NCBI GenBank assembly: GCA_946479405.1
Contig: CAMLGD010000135.1
Span: forward strand, 1-9,122
DNA length: 9,122 nucleotides
Source of the DNA: an uncultured Vogesella sp.
Lineage (GTDB): Bacteria > Pseudomonadota > Gammaproteobacteria > Burkholderiales > Chromobacteriaceae
Reading direction: 5' to 3'
How positions within the stretch are numbered: the first letter of the stretch is position 1; every line of letters begins with the position of its first letter. The translations under genes and the position numbers were made by a program. Below the pieces are notes generated by a model. It saw only the letters and a list, made by a program, of their open reading frames with translations. It was not told the origin of the DNA and ran no database searches. Positions 1 through 6,798 of this stretch are shown here, piece after piece.

Positions 1-386
1 CGATGAAGCAGGAACAGGGCTGGGCCAAGAACGGCCGTTACAACAAGCTGATGGGTGTCGGCCCCGGTGGCCAGCCGACGGCAATGGGGGTGGAAACTTC
101 GATCAACAAGTCGGCGCAGATCTACCGCAAGCAATTCGACGACGGCAAGAACAAGCTCACCTCGTTCAAAATCAACTTCGATCCCAACTCTCACGAAGTC
201 GCGGCGGTGGGCAGCGGCGGAGCCTCCGTCAGCGAAGACGAGGTCAAGGTGATGAAGGAAGGCTATCTGTATACGCCGCGCACCGCCTCCGAGTACGCCA
301 AGCTGCATTACACGCCGTGGACCTACTTTCCTCCGCAGCGCAGCCGCCCCTACGATACTTGGGTGAAAACCTTCCGGAGCTTCTGA
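1..386 (+). CDS. C-terminal end of an unidentified protein, possible T6SS effector (5' partial)
   Basis: The frame is open from the left edge (bases 1-2 finish a codon begun outside the window) to TGA at 384-386, giving about 127 visible residues. An ATG at position 3 exists, but nothing upstream can be seen, so it cannot be judged as a start; I think it is an internal Met. The visible part is hydrophilic, with no membrane segment or signal peptide. It has a Gly-rich patch (GVGPGG near residue 19) and an aromatic, Pro-rich end (HYTPWTYFPPQ near residues 102-112). I recognise no family with certainty. The next gene starts directly after the stop and encodes a secreted ankyrin-repeat protein, and the pair faces a T6SS operon. 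By context this could be the tail of a T6SS toxin acting in the periplasm, for example a Tle-type lipase. That function is inference; the reading frame itself is well supported. Confidence 0.6.
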   Translation, partial: MKQEQGWAKNGRYNKLMGVGPGGQPTAMGVETSINKSAQIYRKQFDDGKNKLTSFKINFDPNSHEVAAVGSGGASVSEDEVKVMKEGYLYTPRTASEYAKLHYTPWTYFPPQRSRPYDTWVKTFRSF

Positions 387-938
387 ATGAAAATCAAATT
401 CCTACTCAGTATCGGCGCTCTGCTGCTGGCGCAGCAGACACTGGCCGCCTGCAACAAGCACGACTGGCGACAACTGCTGCGCCATGCCGATGCCCCCGCC
501 GTCGTCACCTACGTAAAGAACCAGCACTGCGACCTTGAGCAATCGTTAGACGACGTTTCTAAGACACCACTGGTTTACGCAATCGACGCCCGCAACAGGG
601 CTGCAGTGCAGGCCTTGCTGCAGGCTGGCGCCAATCCTAACACCGACGGTTATGACGGCAAGACTCCGCTGTTCTATGCGGTAGCTACCAACGATCTGGG
701 TATTGTTCAGGATTTGATTGCGAAGGGCGCCGACGTCAATGCATCTACTCGCACGAGCGAGATCACCGTGTTGATGGCGGCAGTACTTGACTCCACACCT
801 GCCATCGTTGCCTATCTGGTAGCTCATGGAGCCTCGCTGGATGACACCGATAAATATGGGCACAAGGCCATCAACTACACTGACAAGCTCCCTGCCAAGC
901 GACAAGCTGCGATACGGGCCGCACTCAAGAAGCTTTGA
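387..938 (+). CDS. Secreted ankyrin-repeat protein, probable lipoprotein and candidate T6SS immunity protein
   Basis: This 183-residue protein starts with a clear export signal: Lys2/Lys4, a hydrophobic core at about 5-15, then L19-A20-A21-C22, which fits a lipobox with Cys22 as the lipidated residue. Asn at +2 would not retain a lipoprotein in the inner membrane. Signal peptidase I cleavage near residue 20 is the alternative, in which case Cys22 and Cys48 could form a disulfide. Ankyrin repeats follow at about 59-90, 91-122 and 126-157, with the usual TPL-x-x-A and LL-x-x-GA-x-x-x patterns, and a partial fourth runs to the end. The ATG directly follows the upstream stop and has GGAG at 376-379 (7-base spacing), so the two genes are translationally linked. 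Ankyrin proteins in the envelope often bind and neutralise a partner. Next to a T6SS operon, an immunity role against the upstream product is likely but unproven. Base composition is visibly lower in GC than the T6SS genes. Confidence 0.85.
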   Translation: MKIKFLLSIGALLLAQQTLAACNKHDWRQLLRHADAPAVVTYVKNQHCDLEQSLDDVSKTPLVYAIDARNRAAVQALLQAGANPNTDGYDGKTPLFYAVATNDLGIVQDLIAKGADVNASTRTSEITVLMAAVLDSTPAIVAYLVAHGASLDDTDKYGHKAINYTDKLPAKRQAAIRAALKKL

Positions 939-991
939 TTGAGCGCCCCTCCAAAATTCAATTTAAATATCACTCTAACATCCAGAAATGG

Positions 992-1023
992 AAAAGCCAC
1001 CCGGCCTCCTGAGGTGGCTTTTT
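992..1023 (+). terminator. Rho-independent terminator of the ankyrin gene pair
   Basis: A perfect 10-bp stem is formed by AAAAGCCACC (992-1001) and GGTGGCTTTT (1013-1022) around an 11-base loop, and the T run continues to 1023. It lies 53 bases after the ankyrin gene stop. The left arm starts with four A, so on the minus strand the same hairpin ends in TTTT and could act as a weak backup terminator for the T6SS operon coming from the right. Confidence 0.85.
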
Positions 1024-1199
1024 CTTTGGTTCATCAAAGAGTGCTACAGCACAAAAACAATACCAACACGGCTTTGATTTAAAAACATTTTTCCCATAAA
1101 TCGCCCCATCCGTCATGGGAGTTACGGACAGGTGGCGCGGGGGCAAGACGGCGGGTGCAGCGGCCATCGAAACGGGGGGCAATCTGCACTAAGCATTTG

Positions 1200-1228
1200 A
1201 AAAGAGGCTGGATGATCCCCAGCCCCTC
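1200..1228 (-). terminator. Rho-independent terminator of the T6SS operon after tssA
   Basis: Read on the minus strand, the core stem pairs GGCTGG with CCAGCC (1219-1224 with 1206-1211) around a 7-base loop. It extends outward by two Watson-Crick and two G-U pairs and ends in TTTT (1203-1200). It begins about 45 bases beyond the tssA stop codon, where the end of the operon is expected. Confidence 0.75.
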
Positions 1229-1272
1229 GACACTACACAACCGCCACCTTTGATATGGCGGCTCGGGCCAGG

Positions 1273-2355
1273 CTAGTTGCCGCGCACGTCCAGCAGTTCC
1301 TGCAGCTGGCGCAGGGTGGAGTCGTCTTTCACCACGTGCTGCAGCCATTCTTCCAGGCTCATTTCCGCCCAGCGTGCGGCGCGCTCCGCCAGCAGCGCCA
1401 CCGGGCTGTGCGGCTCGTTGTGGCGGAAGTAGCGCGCCACCTCGGTGAGCATCTGCACCGCCTGCTGGCGGTTGGCGATGCTGCCGTCAAAGACGATGGC
1501 CGGCGTGGCAGGTGGTGGTGGAGTGATGGCAACTGCGGAAGGACGCACGGTTTTCTCCTCGGTAACGGTAGCTGCTGACGGTGTGTCGCCGGCGGGGCCG
1601 CCGCCCAGCTGCTGACGGTAGCGCAGCACCAGGTCCTGGCAGGCGTAGATGGCATTGCGCAGCTCGGCCAGGCTGGGCGCCAGCTCGCCAAAACGCAGCA
1701 CGATGACCTCATCCAGCGCCTCGTAGGTTTGCAGCACCGCCACCAGTTGCTCCATGCACTGCTGGAACCAGGCCGCCCCCGATTGCTGCGCGGCCTTGTC
1801 GAAGATATCGCCGGCCAGCTTGCCTTCGGCAATGGCTGCCTCGCGCGCGTCCGGGTTCTTCAGCCCCAGGTTCTCCACCTCGCGCGACTGCTGCCATTGC
1901 AGCCAGCTGTAGCCGCCGAACTCCGGGCGGATCAGCGGTAGCTCGCGTATCGCCAGCCCCAGCTGCAGATTGAGCCATTCCAGCTTGCCCAGTCGCTCGT
2001 CCAGGTCGTGGGGGTCCAGCTCCGGGTAGCCGCTGTCCCAGTACTGCTGCAGCCAGCCGCCCAGCGCCGCCAGCGCCAGCTGCAGGCCGGCGAGCCCGCC
2101 CACCTTCACCTGCGCCTCGGCATACCACACCAGCAGCTGCAGATCCTTGCTGTGCCCGCTCAGAGCCTGTTCGCACAGTTTCACTACCTTGGGCCACTCG
2201 GCCAGTTTCAGCGTCTGTTCCCAGTCGCCCTGCGCCAGCGAGGGGTCGTCGCTGCGGCGCGCTTCGCGAATCTGGTCGAACAGCGCCGAATAGCTCATGT
2301 CCTCGCCAGCCGCATGCGACCCCGCGATCGGGGCCAGAAGTTGTTCCAGAGTCAT
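1273..2355 (-). CDS. tssA: T6SS assembly protein TssA (ImpA family, short TssA1-like form)
   Basis: TssA organises the T6SS baseplate and start of the sheath in the cytoplasm. This copy has 360 residues, close to the length of P. aeruginosa TssA1. The N-terminal ImpA_N domain is clear: LLAPI (6-10), [13 protein letters not shown] (17-29), EARR (31-34), then the helical stretch with LAEWPKV (51-57) and [10 protein letters not shown] (105-114). A helical middle (about 120-250) and a Pro/Ala/Thr-rich linker (about 251-290) follow. The conserved C-terminal core has [20 protein letters not shown] (307-326) and a closing LLDV. I chose the ATG at 2355-2353 because AGGT (2366-2363) precedes it by 7 bases and the family usually begins just before LLAPI. 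An in-frame GTG at 2376-2374 would add seven residues but has no ribosome-binding site. It is last in the operon, 33 bases after the PAAR gene. Confidence 0.96.
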   Translation of the reverse strand: MTLEQLLAPIAGSHAAGEDMSYSALFDQIREARRSDDPSLAQGDWEQTLKLAEWPKVVKLCEQALSGHSKDLQLLVWYAEAQVKVGGLAGLQLALAALGGWLQQYWDSGYPELDPHDLDERLGKLEWLNLQLGLAIRELPLIRPEFGGYSWLQWQQSREVENLGLKNPDAREAAIAEGKLAGDIFDKAAQQSGAAWFQQCMEQLVAVLQTYEALDEVIVLRFGELAPSLAELRNAIYACQDLVLRYRQQLGGGPAGDTPSAATVTEEKTVRPSAVAITPPPPATPAIVFDGSIANRQQAVQMLTEVARYFRHNEPHSPVALLAERAARWAEMSLEEWLQHVVKDDSTLRQLQELLDVRGN

Positions 2356-2362
2356 ATCGTTT

Positions 2363-2366
2363 ACCT
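2363..2366 (-). promoter_or_regulatory. Ribosome-binding site that decides the tssA start
   Basis: AGGT on the minus strand lies 7 bases before the ATG at 2355. The region before the alternative GTG at 2376 is GC-rich with no purine-rich Shine-Dalgarno sequence, so the shorter start is favoured. The match is only four bases. Confidence 0.5.
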
Positions 2367-2388
2367 GATTGTTCACTACGGTGGCGGG

Positions 2389-2652
2389 CTAGCCCTTGCC
2401 CACCTCGGGCATGGTGGAGATCAACACTGCGCCGCAGCTGACCTTGTGGCCTTCCAGCGCCACCGGTTTGCCGCCCACCAGCCAGCTGCCGTCGCCTTCG
2501 ACGATGCTGCAGTTGACGTGGCCCTGCTGCGGGCAGATCACCTTGTCGCCCAGCAGGGCCACCTGCTTGCCAAACAGCGTGGTGGTGGATGCGGCGCTGA
2601 CCACCTGGCCACCGTGGCTGGTGGGGTCACCGAGTCGAATCACGCGTTTCAT
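2389..2652 (-). CDS. Stand-alone PAAR-domain spike-tip protein
   Basis: This 87-residue protein is essentially a single PAAR domain, the small cone that caps the VgrG trimer and forms the sharp tip of the T6SS spike. Signature segments are LGDPTSHGGQV (7-17), GDKVICPQQGH (35-45) and a C-terminal LEGHKVSCGA (66-75). His13, His45, His69 and Cys73 are the likely three-His/one-Cys zinc site of the family, with Cys40 and Cys48 as extra cysteines. There is no N- or C-terminal toxin extension, so it looks structural rather than an effector carrier by fusion, though it may still recruit effectors non-covalently. The start is supported by AGGAG (2663-2659) 6 bases upstream. The gene lies 12 bases after the 464-residue membrane protein and 33 bases before tssA. 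Single-domain PAAR genes inside T6SS clusters have been called tagN in some species. Confidence 0.96.
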   Translation of the reverse strand: MKRVIRLGDPTSHGGQVVSAASTTTLFGKQVALLGDKVICPQQGHVNCSIVEGDGSWLVGGKPVALEGHKVSCGAVLISTMPEVGKG

Positions 2653-2664
2653 GTGCTGCTCCTG

Positions 2665-4059
2665 TCAGGCTGGCCGCGCCAGGGACAGCGCGGCATGGTC
2701 GGGTTGAAACTGTGCCAGCACCGCCGGGGCCGCCAGGCGGGCGCAGTGGGTGACGGCCAGCGCGGTGAGCAGCGCCGGCGCGGCGGCGCCGACATCGCCC
2801 CATTCGCGCACCAGGTTGCTGCCCTCTTCCACCGGGTGCAGGGCGATCTGGTGGCGGGTGAGGTTGCTGCCGATGGCAGCCAGCCGCGTGCCGCCGACAT
2901 CGACATCGCCGCCGTTGTGCACCAGCCAGGCCACGCTGTCGGCCTGGTTGCGCTGAGGGTCGGCATCCTCGGCGCTGAACGGAAAATCCAGCAGCGCAGC
3001 GTTCACCAGTGCGTTGTCCAGCAGCGGTTGCAGCTGGCGGGTGAGCTGCAGCGTGCCCTGCTGGCGCAGCTCGCCCTGGCCGGACTGCGCCAGGCAGGCC
3101 AGCACCGGCAATGCGGCCAACCCTTGCTGCGCGCCGGCCGGCACCCGGCCCCAGCCGGCGCTGGCAGCCGCCGGATCGCGCTCCCAGTACGGCTGGTAGG
3201 GGTCGGTGGCGGCCTGCGCCTCGCTGGCCGGCGCGCTCAGGCCATCACGCAGGAACAGCAGCAGCACCACCGCCGCCCCCGGCATGCCCTGTTCGCGCCA
3301 TTGCTGGCGGGAGGCGGCATCGCTGTCTTCGTCCGGCTCCCAGCCGGCGCGCGGCGCGTCCAGTGCCAGCAGTACCGCCCCCGGCAGCTCCGGGTCCTGC
3401 GCCAGGAATTGCTGTACGCGGTCGGCCAGCGTGCCGCTACCGGGCAGGAAGCGGCAGTCGCTGGTTGGTTGCGGCGCATCGCTCTGCCAGGCCTGCTGCT
3501 GCCATTGCCGGATGCGGGCCAGCTGTTCGATGCCGGACTGCTGCGGCAGCACTTCCAGCAACAGCGGCAGCGCGGCGGCGCCCGGCAGTTCCTCGTACAA
3601 GGCCTGCAGCCCGGCCTGCGCCGCGTCCTGCAGGCAGTCCAGCGTCTCGCCGGCTTCCAGTTCGTCCGCCGTCAGCATCTCCCAGGCGCAGCCTGCCGGC
3701 AGCTCGGCCAGCCAGGCCGGCTCGTCGCGCTGCGGTAGCGCCTGCACCCACAGCCAGCGGCAGGGCAGCGCCTGCTGGCGGCTGCGCAGCTCGGCCTGGT
3801 GGCGCGCGCGTGCTTCGTCGCGGCGCGACTGCTGCTCGGCGGCCTCGGCATCGGCCTGCGCCTGGGCGGCAGCCTGCTCGCGCCGCGCCTGACGCGATCG
3901 CCAGAGCTGCACCAGCGCGGTGAACAGGATCGGCGGCAGCAGGTGCAGCAGCAGCATGACGGTGGGGCTGAGCTGCTGCCAGTGCACCGGTATCAGCAGC
4001 CACAGCGCCGACCACCACAGCAGGGTGGACAGCCCCAGCAGGGCCAGTAGTTTCAGCAT
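2665..4059 (-). CDS. T6SS-cluster membrane-anchored protein of unknown function (possible thiolase-like fold)
   Basis: The 464-residue product has two predicted membrane helices (about 3-24 and 32-53). A charged, Ala/Gln/Arg-rich probable coiled coil (about 54-98) and a soluble domain (about 99-464) follow. The basic WRSRQARR after the second helix argues for a hairpin with the large domain in the cytoplasm. The gene is real: AGGAGG (4074-4069) sits on the clpV stop codon 9 bases before the ATG, and the next gene follows after 12 bases. I do not recognise a named family. The soluble part alternates short hydrophobic strands (ALPLLLEVL at 163-171, GAVLLALD at 227-234, AAVVLLLF at 262-269) with helices and ends in NLVREWGDVGAAAPALLTAL (399-436 region). 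This resembles the C-terminal half of ketosynthase/thiolase folds without an obvious catalytic Cys-His-His set. That resemblance is by eye only. Its position implies a structural or regulatory T6SS role. Confidence 0.88.
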   Translation of the reverse strand: MLKLLALLGLSTLLWWSALWLLIPVHWQQLSPTVMLLLHLLPPILFTALVQLWRSRQARREQAAAQAQADAEAAEQQSRRDEARARHQAELRSRQQALPCRWLWVQALPQRDEPAWLAELPAGCAWEMLTADELEAGETLDCLQDAAQAGLQALYEELPGAAALPLLLEVLPQQSGIEQLARIRQWQQQAWQSDAPQPTSDCRFLPGSGTLADRVQQFLAQDPELPGAVLLALDAPRAGWEPDEDSDAASRQQWREQGMPGAAVVLLLFLRDGLSAPASEAQAATDPYQPYWERDPAAASAGWGRVPAGAQQGLAALPVLACLAQSGQGELRQQGTLQLTRQLQPLLDNALVNAALLDFPFSAEDADPQRNQADSVAWLVHNGGDVDVGGTRLAAIGSNLTRHQIALHPVEEGSNLVREWGDVGAAAPALLTALAVTHCARLAAPAVLAQFQPDHAALSLARPA

Positions 4060-4068
4060 GCGGCCCGC

Positions 4069-4074
4069 CCTCCT
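4069..4074 (-). promoter_or_regulatory. Ribosome-binding site overlapping the clpV stop
   Basis: The full consensus AGGAGG on the minus strand includes the first two bases of the clpV TAG stop (4075-4073) and lies 9 bases before the ATG at 4059. This fixes the start of the 464-residue protein and suggests its translation is coupled to clpV. Confidence 0.75.
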
Positions 4075-6697
4075 AGCTCACGCGCACCTTGAGCGCCTCG
4101 CCCTTCAGCGCCACGGCGATCTTCTTCACCGGCTTGCCGCTGGCCATGCGCGCCAGCAGGTCGCTGGAGATCTGCGCCAGCAGGGTGCGGGTGAGGATGG
4201 CGTCGGCGTTGCGCGCGCCGCTGTCCACGTCCAGGCAGCGCGCAGCCATGGCGGCGGCCAGCTCGTCCGGAAACTCCACCTGCGCGCCGTGATTGCTGGC
4301 GATGCGCTGGCGGATGCGCTCCAGCTTCAGCTGCACGATGGCGTGCAGCACGTCGTCGCTGATCGGGAAGTAAGGCACGATGTCCAGGCGGCCGAGGAAG
4401 GCCGGCTTGAACACCTGCTGCAAGGTTGGCCGCAACACTTCCACCAGGTCTTCGGCGCCGGGGGCGCGGGTTTCGCCCTCCACCGTCACGCCGTGTTCGC
4501 AGGCGCGCATCACCAGCTCGGTGCCGGCGTTGGAGGTGAGCAGGATGATGGTGTTCTTGAAGTCCACCTCGCGGCCTTCGCTGTCTTCCAGCACGCCCTT
4601 GTCGAATACCTGGAAGAACAGCTCCAGCACGTCCGGGTGCGCTTTTTCCACCTCGTCCAGCAGCACCACGGAGTAAGGCTTGCGCCGCACTGCCTCGGTG
4701 AGCACGCCGCCCTCGCCGTAGCCGACATAGCCCGGCGGCGAGCCTTTCAGCCCGGATACGCTGTGCGCCTCCTGGTATTCCGACATATTGATGGTGACCA
4801 GATTGCGCTCGCCGCCGTACAGCGCCTCGGCCAGCGCCAGCGCGGTTTCGGTCTTGCCCACGCCGGACGGCCCCACCAGCAGGAACACGCCCTTGGGCTT
4901 GCCCGGGTCTTCCAGCCCGGCCTTGGCGATCTGCACCCGCTCGGCAATCTGCCGCAGCGCGTGATCCTGGCCGATTACCCGCTCGCCCAGCAGGCGCGCC
5001 AGCTGCTGCACCTGCGTCAGCTCGTTGCTGACCATGCGCCCCAGCGGGATGCCGGTCCAGCCGGAAATCACGTCGGCGATCACGCTTTCGTCCACGCATT
5101 CGAAGGCCAGCGGCTGCGTCTGCTGCAGCTCGCGCAGCTCGCGGCGCTTGTGCTGCAGCGGCGACGGCTTGCGGCCCTTGCCGGCCTTGGCCGGCGCCGG
5201 CTGCTGGCGGGTGGCGTCGATCTCGGCCACCAGCTGCTGCTGCGCCTGCCAGGCGGCATTCAGCTGCGCCAGATCGTCGTGCAGCTGCGCGCGGCGGCTT
5301 TCCAGTTCGCCGATGCGTTCACCGTGGCCGTCCTCGCGCTGCAGCGCGGCAATCTCGCGTTCCACGTTGGCGATCAGCACCGCCACGTCTTCGATCGGCC
5401 CCGGCTTGCCGGCACGCGACAGCGCCACGCGGGCGCAGGCGGTATCCAGCACGCTGATGGCCTTGTCCGGCAGCTGGCGGCCGGTGATGTAGCGGCTGGA
5501 CAGGTGCACCGCCGCCGCCACCGCCTCTTCCAGAATCTCCACCTGGTGGTGTTCGGCCATGGCCTGCGCCAGACCGCGCACCATCTGTACCGCGATCTCC
5601 GGTGCCGGCTCTTCCACCTTCACCACCTGGAAGCGACGTGCCAGCGCGGCGTCCTTCTCGAAGTACTTCTTGTATTCCGCCCAGGTTGTGGCGGCGATGG
5701 TGCGCAGCTCGCCGCGCGCCAGCGCCGGCTTGAGCAGGTTGGCCGCATCGTTCTGCCCGGCCGCGCCGCCGGCGCCGATCAGGGTGTGCGCCTCGTCGAT
5801 GAACAGGATGATGGGCACCGGGCTGGCCTTCACCTCGTCGATGACCTGGCGCAGGCGGTTCTCGAACTCGCCCTTGACGCTGGCGCCGGCCTGCAGCAGG
5901 CCCAGGTCCAGCGTGCGCAGCGCCACGCCGGCCAGTACCGACGGCACTTCGCCATGCACGATCTTGCGTGCCAAGCCCTCCACCACCGCGGTCTTGCCCA
6001 CGCCGGGCTCGCCGGTGAGGATGGGGTTGTTCTGCCGGCGGCGCATCAGGATGTCTATCATCTGGCGGATTTCAGCCTCGCGCCCCAGCACCGGGTCGAT
6101 CTTGCCGGCCCGCGCCTGGGCAGTGAGGTCGATGGTGTACTTGTCCAGCGCGGCGCCGCCACGTGCGGCCCGTGGCGCTTCGGCAGCGCCGGGGTTGGCC
6201 GCAGGCGCCGCGGCGCCGGCAGTTTCGCCGCCATGCTGACGCAGTGCGGCATACGCCTGCACCAGGCGGCCGGCATCCAGCTGCAGCAGCGCCGGACAAC
6301 CACTTTGCACCGCCGGGCGCAGGCTGTCGTCACGCAGCAGCGCCAGCAGCAGGTCCAGCGTGGAAACATTGTCCTGGCCAAACTCGGCACTGGCTTGCAG
6401 CCAGGCTTTTTCCAGCCAGGTCGGCAGCCAGGCGGACAGCACCGGGTTGCGGCTGTTACCACTGCGGAAGCTGTCCAGCACCCGCTCCAGCGCCTGCTGC
6501 AAGGCGGACAGATCGGCGCCTGCCGCCAGCAGTGCGGCAATGGCGGCGTTATCGCTCTGGTCGAGCATGGTCAGCAGCACATGCTCGATCTCGATGTCGA
6601 AATGGGTACGTGCCAGGGCCCGGCTGGCCGCCTGCTCCACGCAGTGGCGAGCCTGTGGTGTCAGGCGCTCGATCAGGGATTTCAAAGATACCGACAT
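4073..6697 (-). CDS. tssH: T6SS sheath-recycling AAA+ ATPase TssH/ClpV
   Basis: ClpV is the cytoplasmic hexameric Clp/Hsp100 ATPase that pulls apart contracted TssB-TssC sheath so that it can be reused. The 874 residues show the full ClpV layout. A Clp-N double repeat (about 1-155), which binds the TssC helix, is followed by an Ala/Pro linker (157-182). AAA module 1 has Walker A GEPGVGKT (229-236), Walker B LFIDE (298-302), pore loop GASVKGEFENR (271-281) and arginine finger ARRF (353-356). A coiled-coil middle region (about 440-525) ends in a basic, Pro-containing stretch (497-519). AAA module 2 has Walker A GPSGVGKT (609-616), pore loop GSPPGYVGYGEGG (652-664), Walker B VVLLDE (677-682) and sensor-2 GARN (827-830). 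All key residues look intact. The T6SS neighbours and the length separate it from housekeeping ClpB. The ribosome-binding site is weak (GGA), after a 101-bp gap from tssG. Confidence 0.98.
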   Translation of the reverse strand: MSVSLKSLIERLTPQARHCVEQAASRALARTHFDIEIEHVLLTMLDQSDNAAIAALLAAGADLSALQQALERVLDSFRSGNSRNPVLSAWLPTWLEKAWLQASAEFGQDNVSTLDLLLALLRDDSLRPAVQSGCPALLQLDAGRLVQAYAALRQHGGETAGAAAPAANPGAAEAPRAARGGAALDKYTIDLTAQARAGKIDPVLGREAEIRQMIDILMRRRQNNPILTGEPGVGKTAVVEGLARKIVHGEVPSVLAGVALRTLDLGLLQAGASVKGEFENRLRQVIDEVKASPVPIILFIDEAHTLIGAGGAAGQNDAANLLKPALARGELRTIAATTWAEYKKYFEKDAALARRFQVVKVEEPAPEIAVQMVRGLAQAMAEHHQVEILEEAVAAAVHLSSRYITGRQLPDKAISVLDTACARVALSRAGKPGPIEDVAVLIANVEREIAALQREDGHGERIGELESRRAQLHDDLAQLNAAWQAQQQLVAEIDATRQQPAPAKAGKGRKPSPLQHKRRELRELQQTQPLAFECVDESVIADVISGWTGIPLGRMVSNELTQVQQLARLLGERVIGQDHALRQIAERVQIAKAGLEDPGKPKGVFLLVGPSGVGKTETALALAEALYGGERNLVTINMSEYQEAHSVSGLKGSPPGYVGYGEGGVLTEAVRRKPYSVVLLDEVEKAHPDVLELFFQVFDKGVLEDSEGREVDFKNTIILLTSNAGTELVMRACEHGVTVEGETRAPGAEDLVEVLRPTLQQVFKPAFLGRLDIVPYFPISDDVLHAIVQLKLERIRQRIASNHGAQVEFPDELAAAMAARCLDVDSGARNADAILTRTLLAQISSDLLARMASGKPVKKIAVALKGEALKVRVS

Positions 6698-6756
6698 AGT
6701 GAGTCCATCCGGGTAATGAGTAAGGGAAGCGCCGTCCAGGCTGGCGCCTCACGCCT

Positions 6757-6779
6757 TGTCGCGCCCAGTAGGCGCGACA
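6757..6779. repeat. Perfect 9-bp inverted repeat in the tssG-clpV gap
   Basis: TGTCGCGCC (6757-6765) and GGCGCGACA (6771-6779) form a perfect stem with a 5-base loop. It stands in the only long gap inside the operon, 20 bases after the tssG stop. In the operon direction the stem is preceded by TTTTT and is not followed by a T run, so it is not a classical terminator. It may protect or process the mRNA, or be a binding site. A weaker GCGCC/GGCGC hairpin lies at 6729-6747, between it and clpV. Confidence 0.6.
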
Positions 6780-6798
6780 GAAAAACAGTTGCCATGCG

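Larger units (their letters stand above)
939..1272. other. Convergent intergenic region (334 bp) without a supported gene
   Basis: This stretch separates the plus-strand ankyrin gene from the minus-strand tssA. It holds the two intrinsic terminators (992-1023 plus, 1200-1228 minus), a short palindrome GTGCTACAGCAC at 1041-1052, and a CCGCCA/TGGCGG hairpin (1241-1261) just after the tssA stop. Bases 1021-1080 are only about 37% GC by my count, well below the neighbouring genes. Short open frames run through it, but none has a convincing ribosome-binding site or a recognisable product. I see no tRNA, no insertion-sequence ends and no convincing promoter. Confidence 0.7.

Noticed and set aside
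970..1182. A 70-codon minus-strand frame in the convergent intergenic region
   Set aside because: It runs through the plus-strand terminator, has no ribosome-binding site that I can see, and the product resembles nothing known.
2386..2395. The 10-bp palindrome GGGCTAGCCC across the PAAR stop codon
   Set aside because: It has no loop, no T run and partly overlaps coding sequence. In such GC-rich DNA a palindrome of this size is expected by chance.
2008..3738. A 576-codon open frame on the plus strand opposite tssA, PAAR and the 464-residue gene
   Set aside because: It crosses three well-supported minus-strand genes and their junctions, lacks any recognisable motif, and has the same Arg/Gln/His-rich composition as other antisense shadows.
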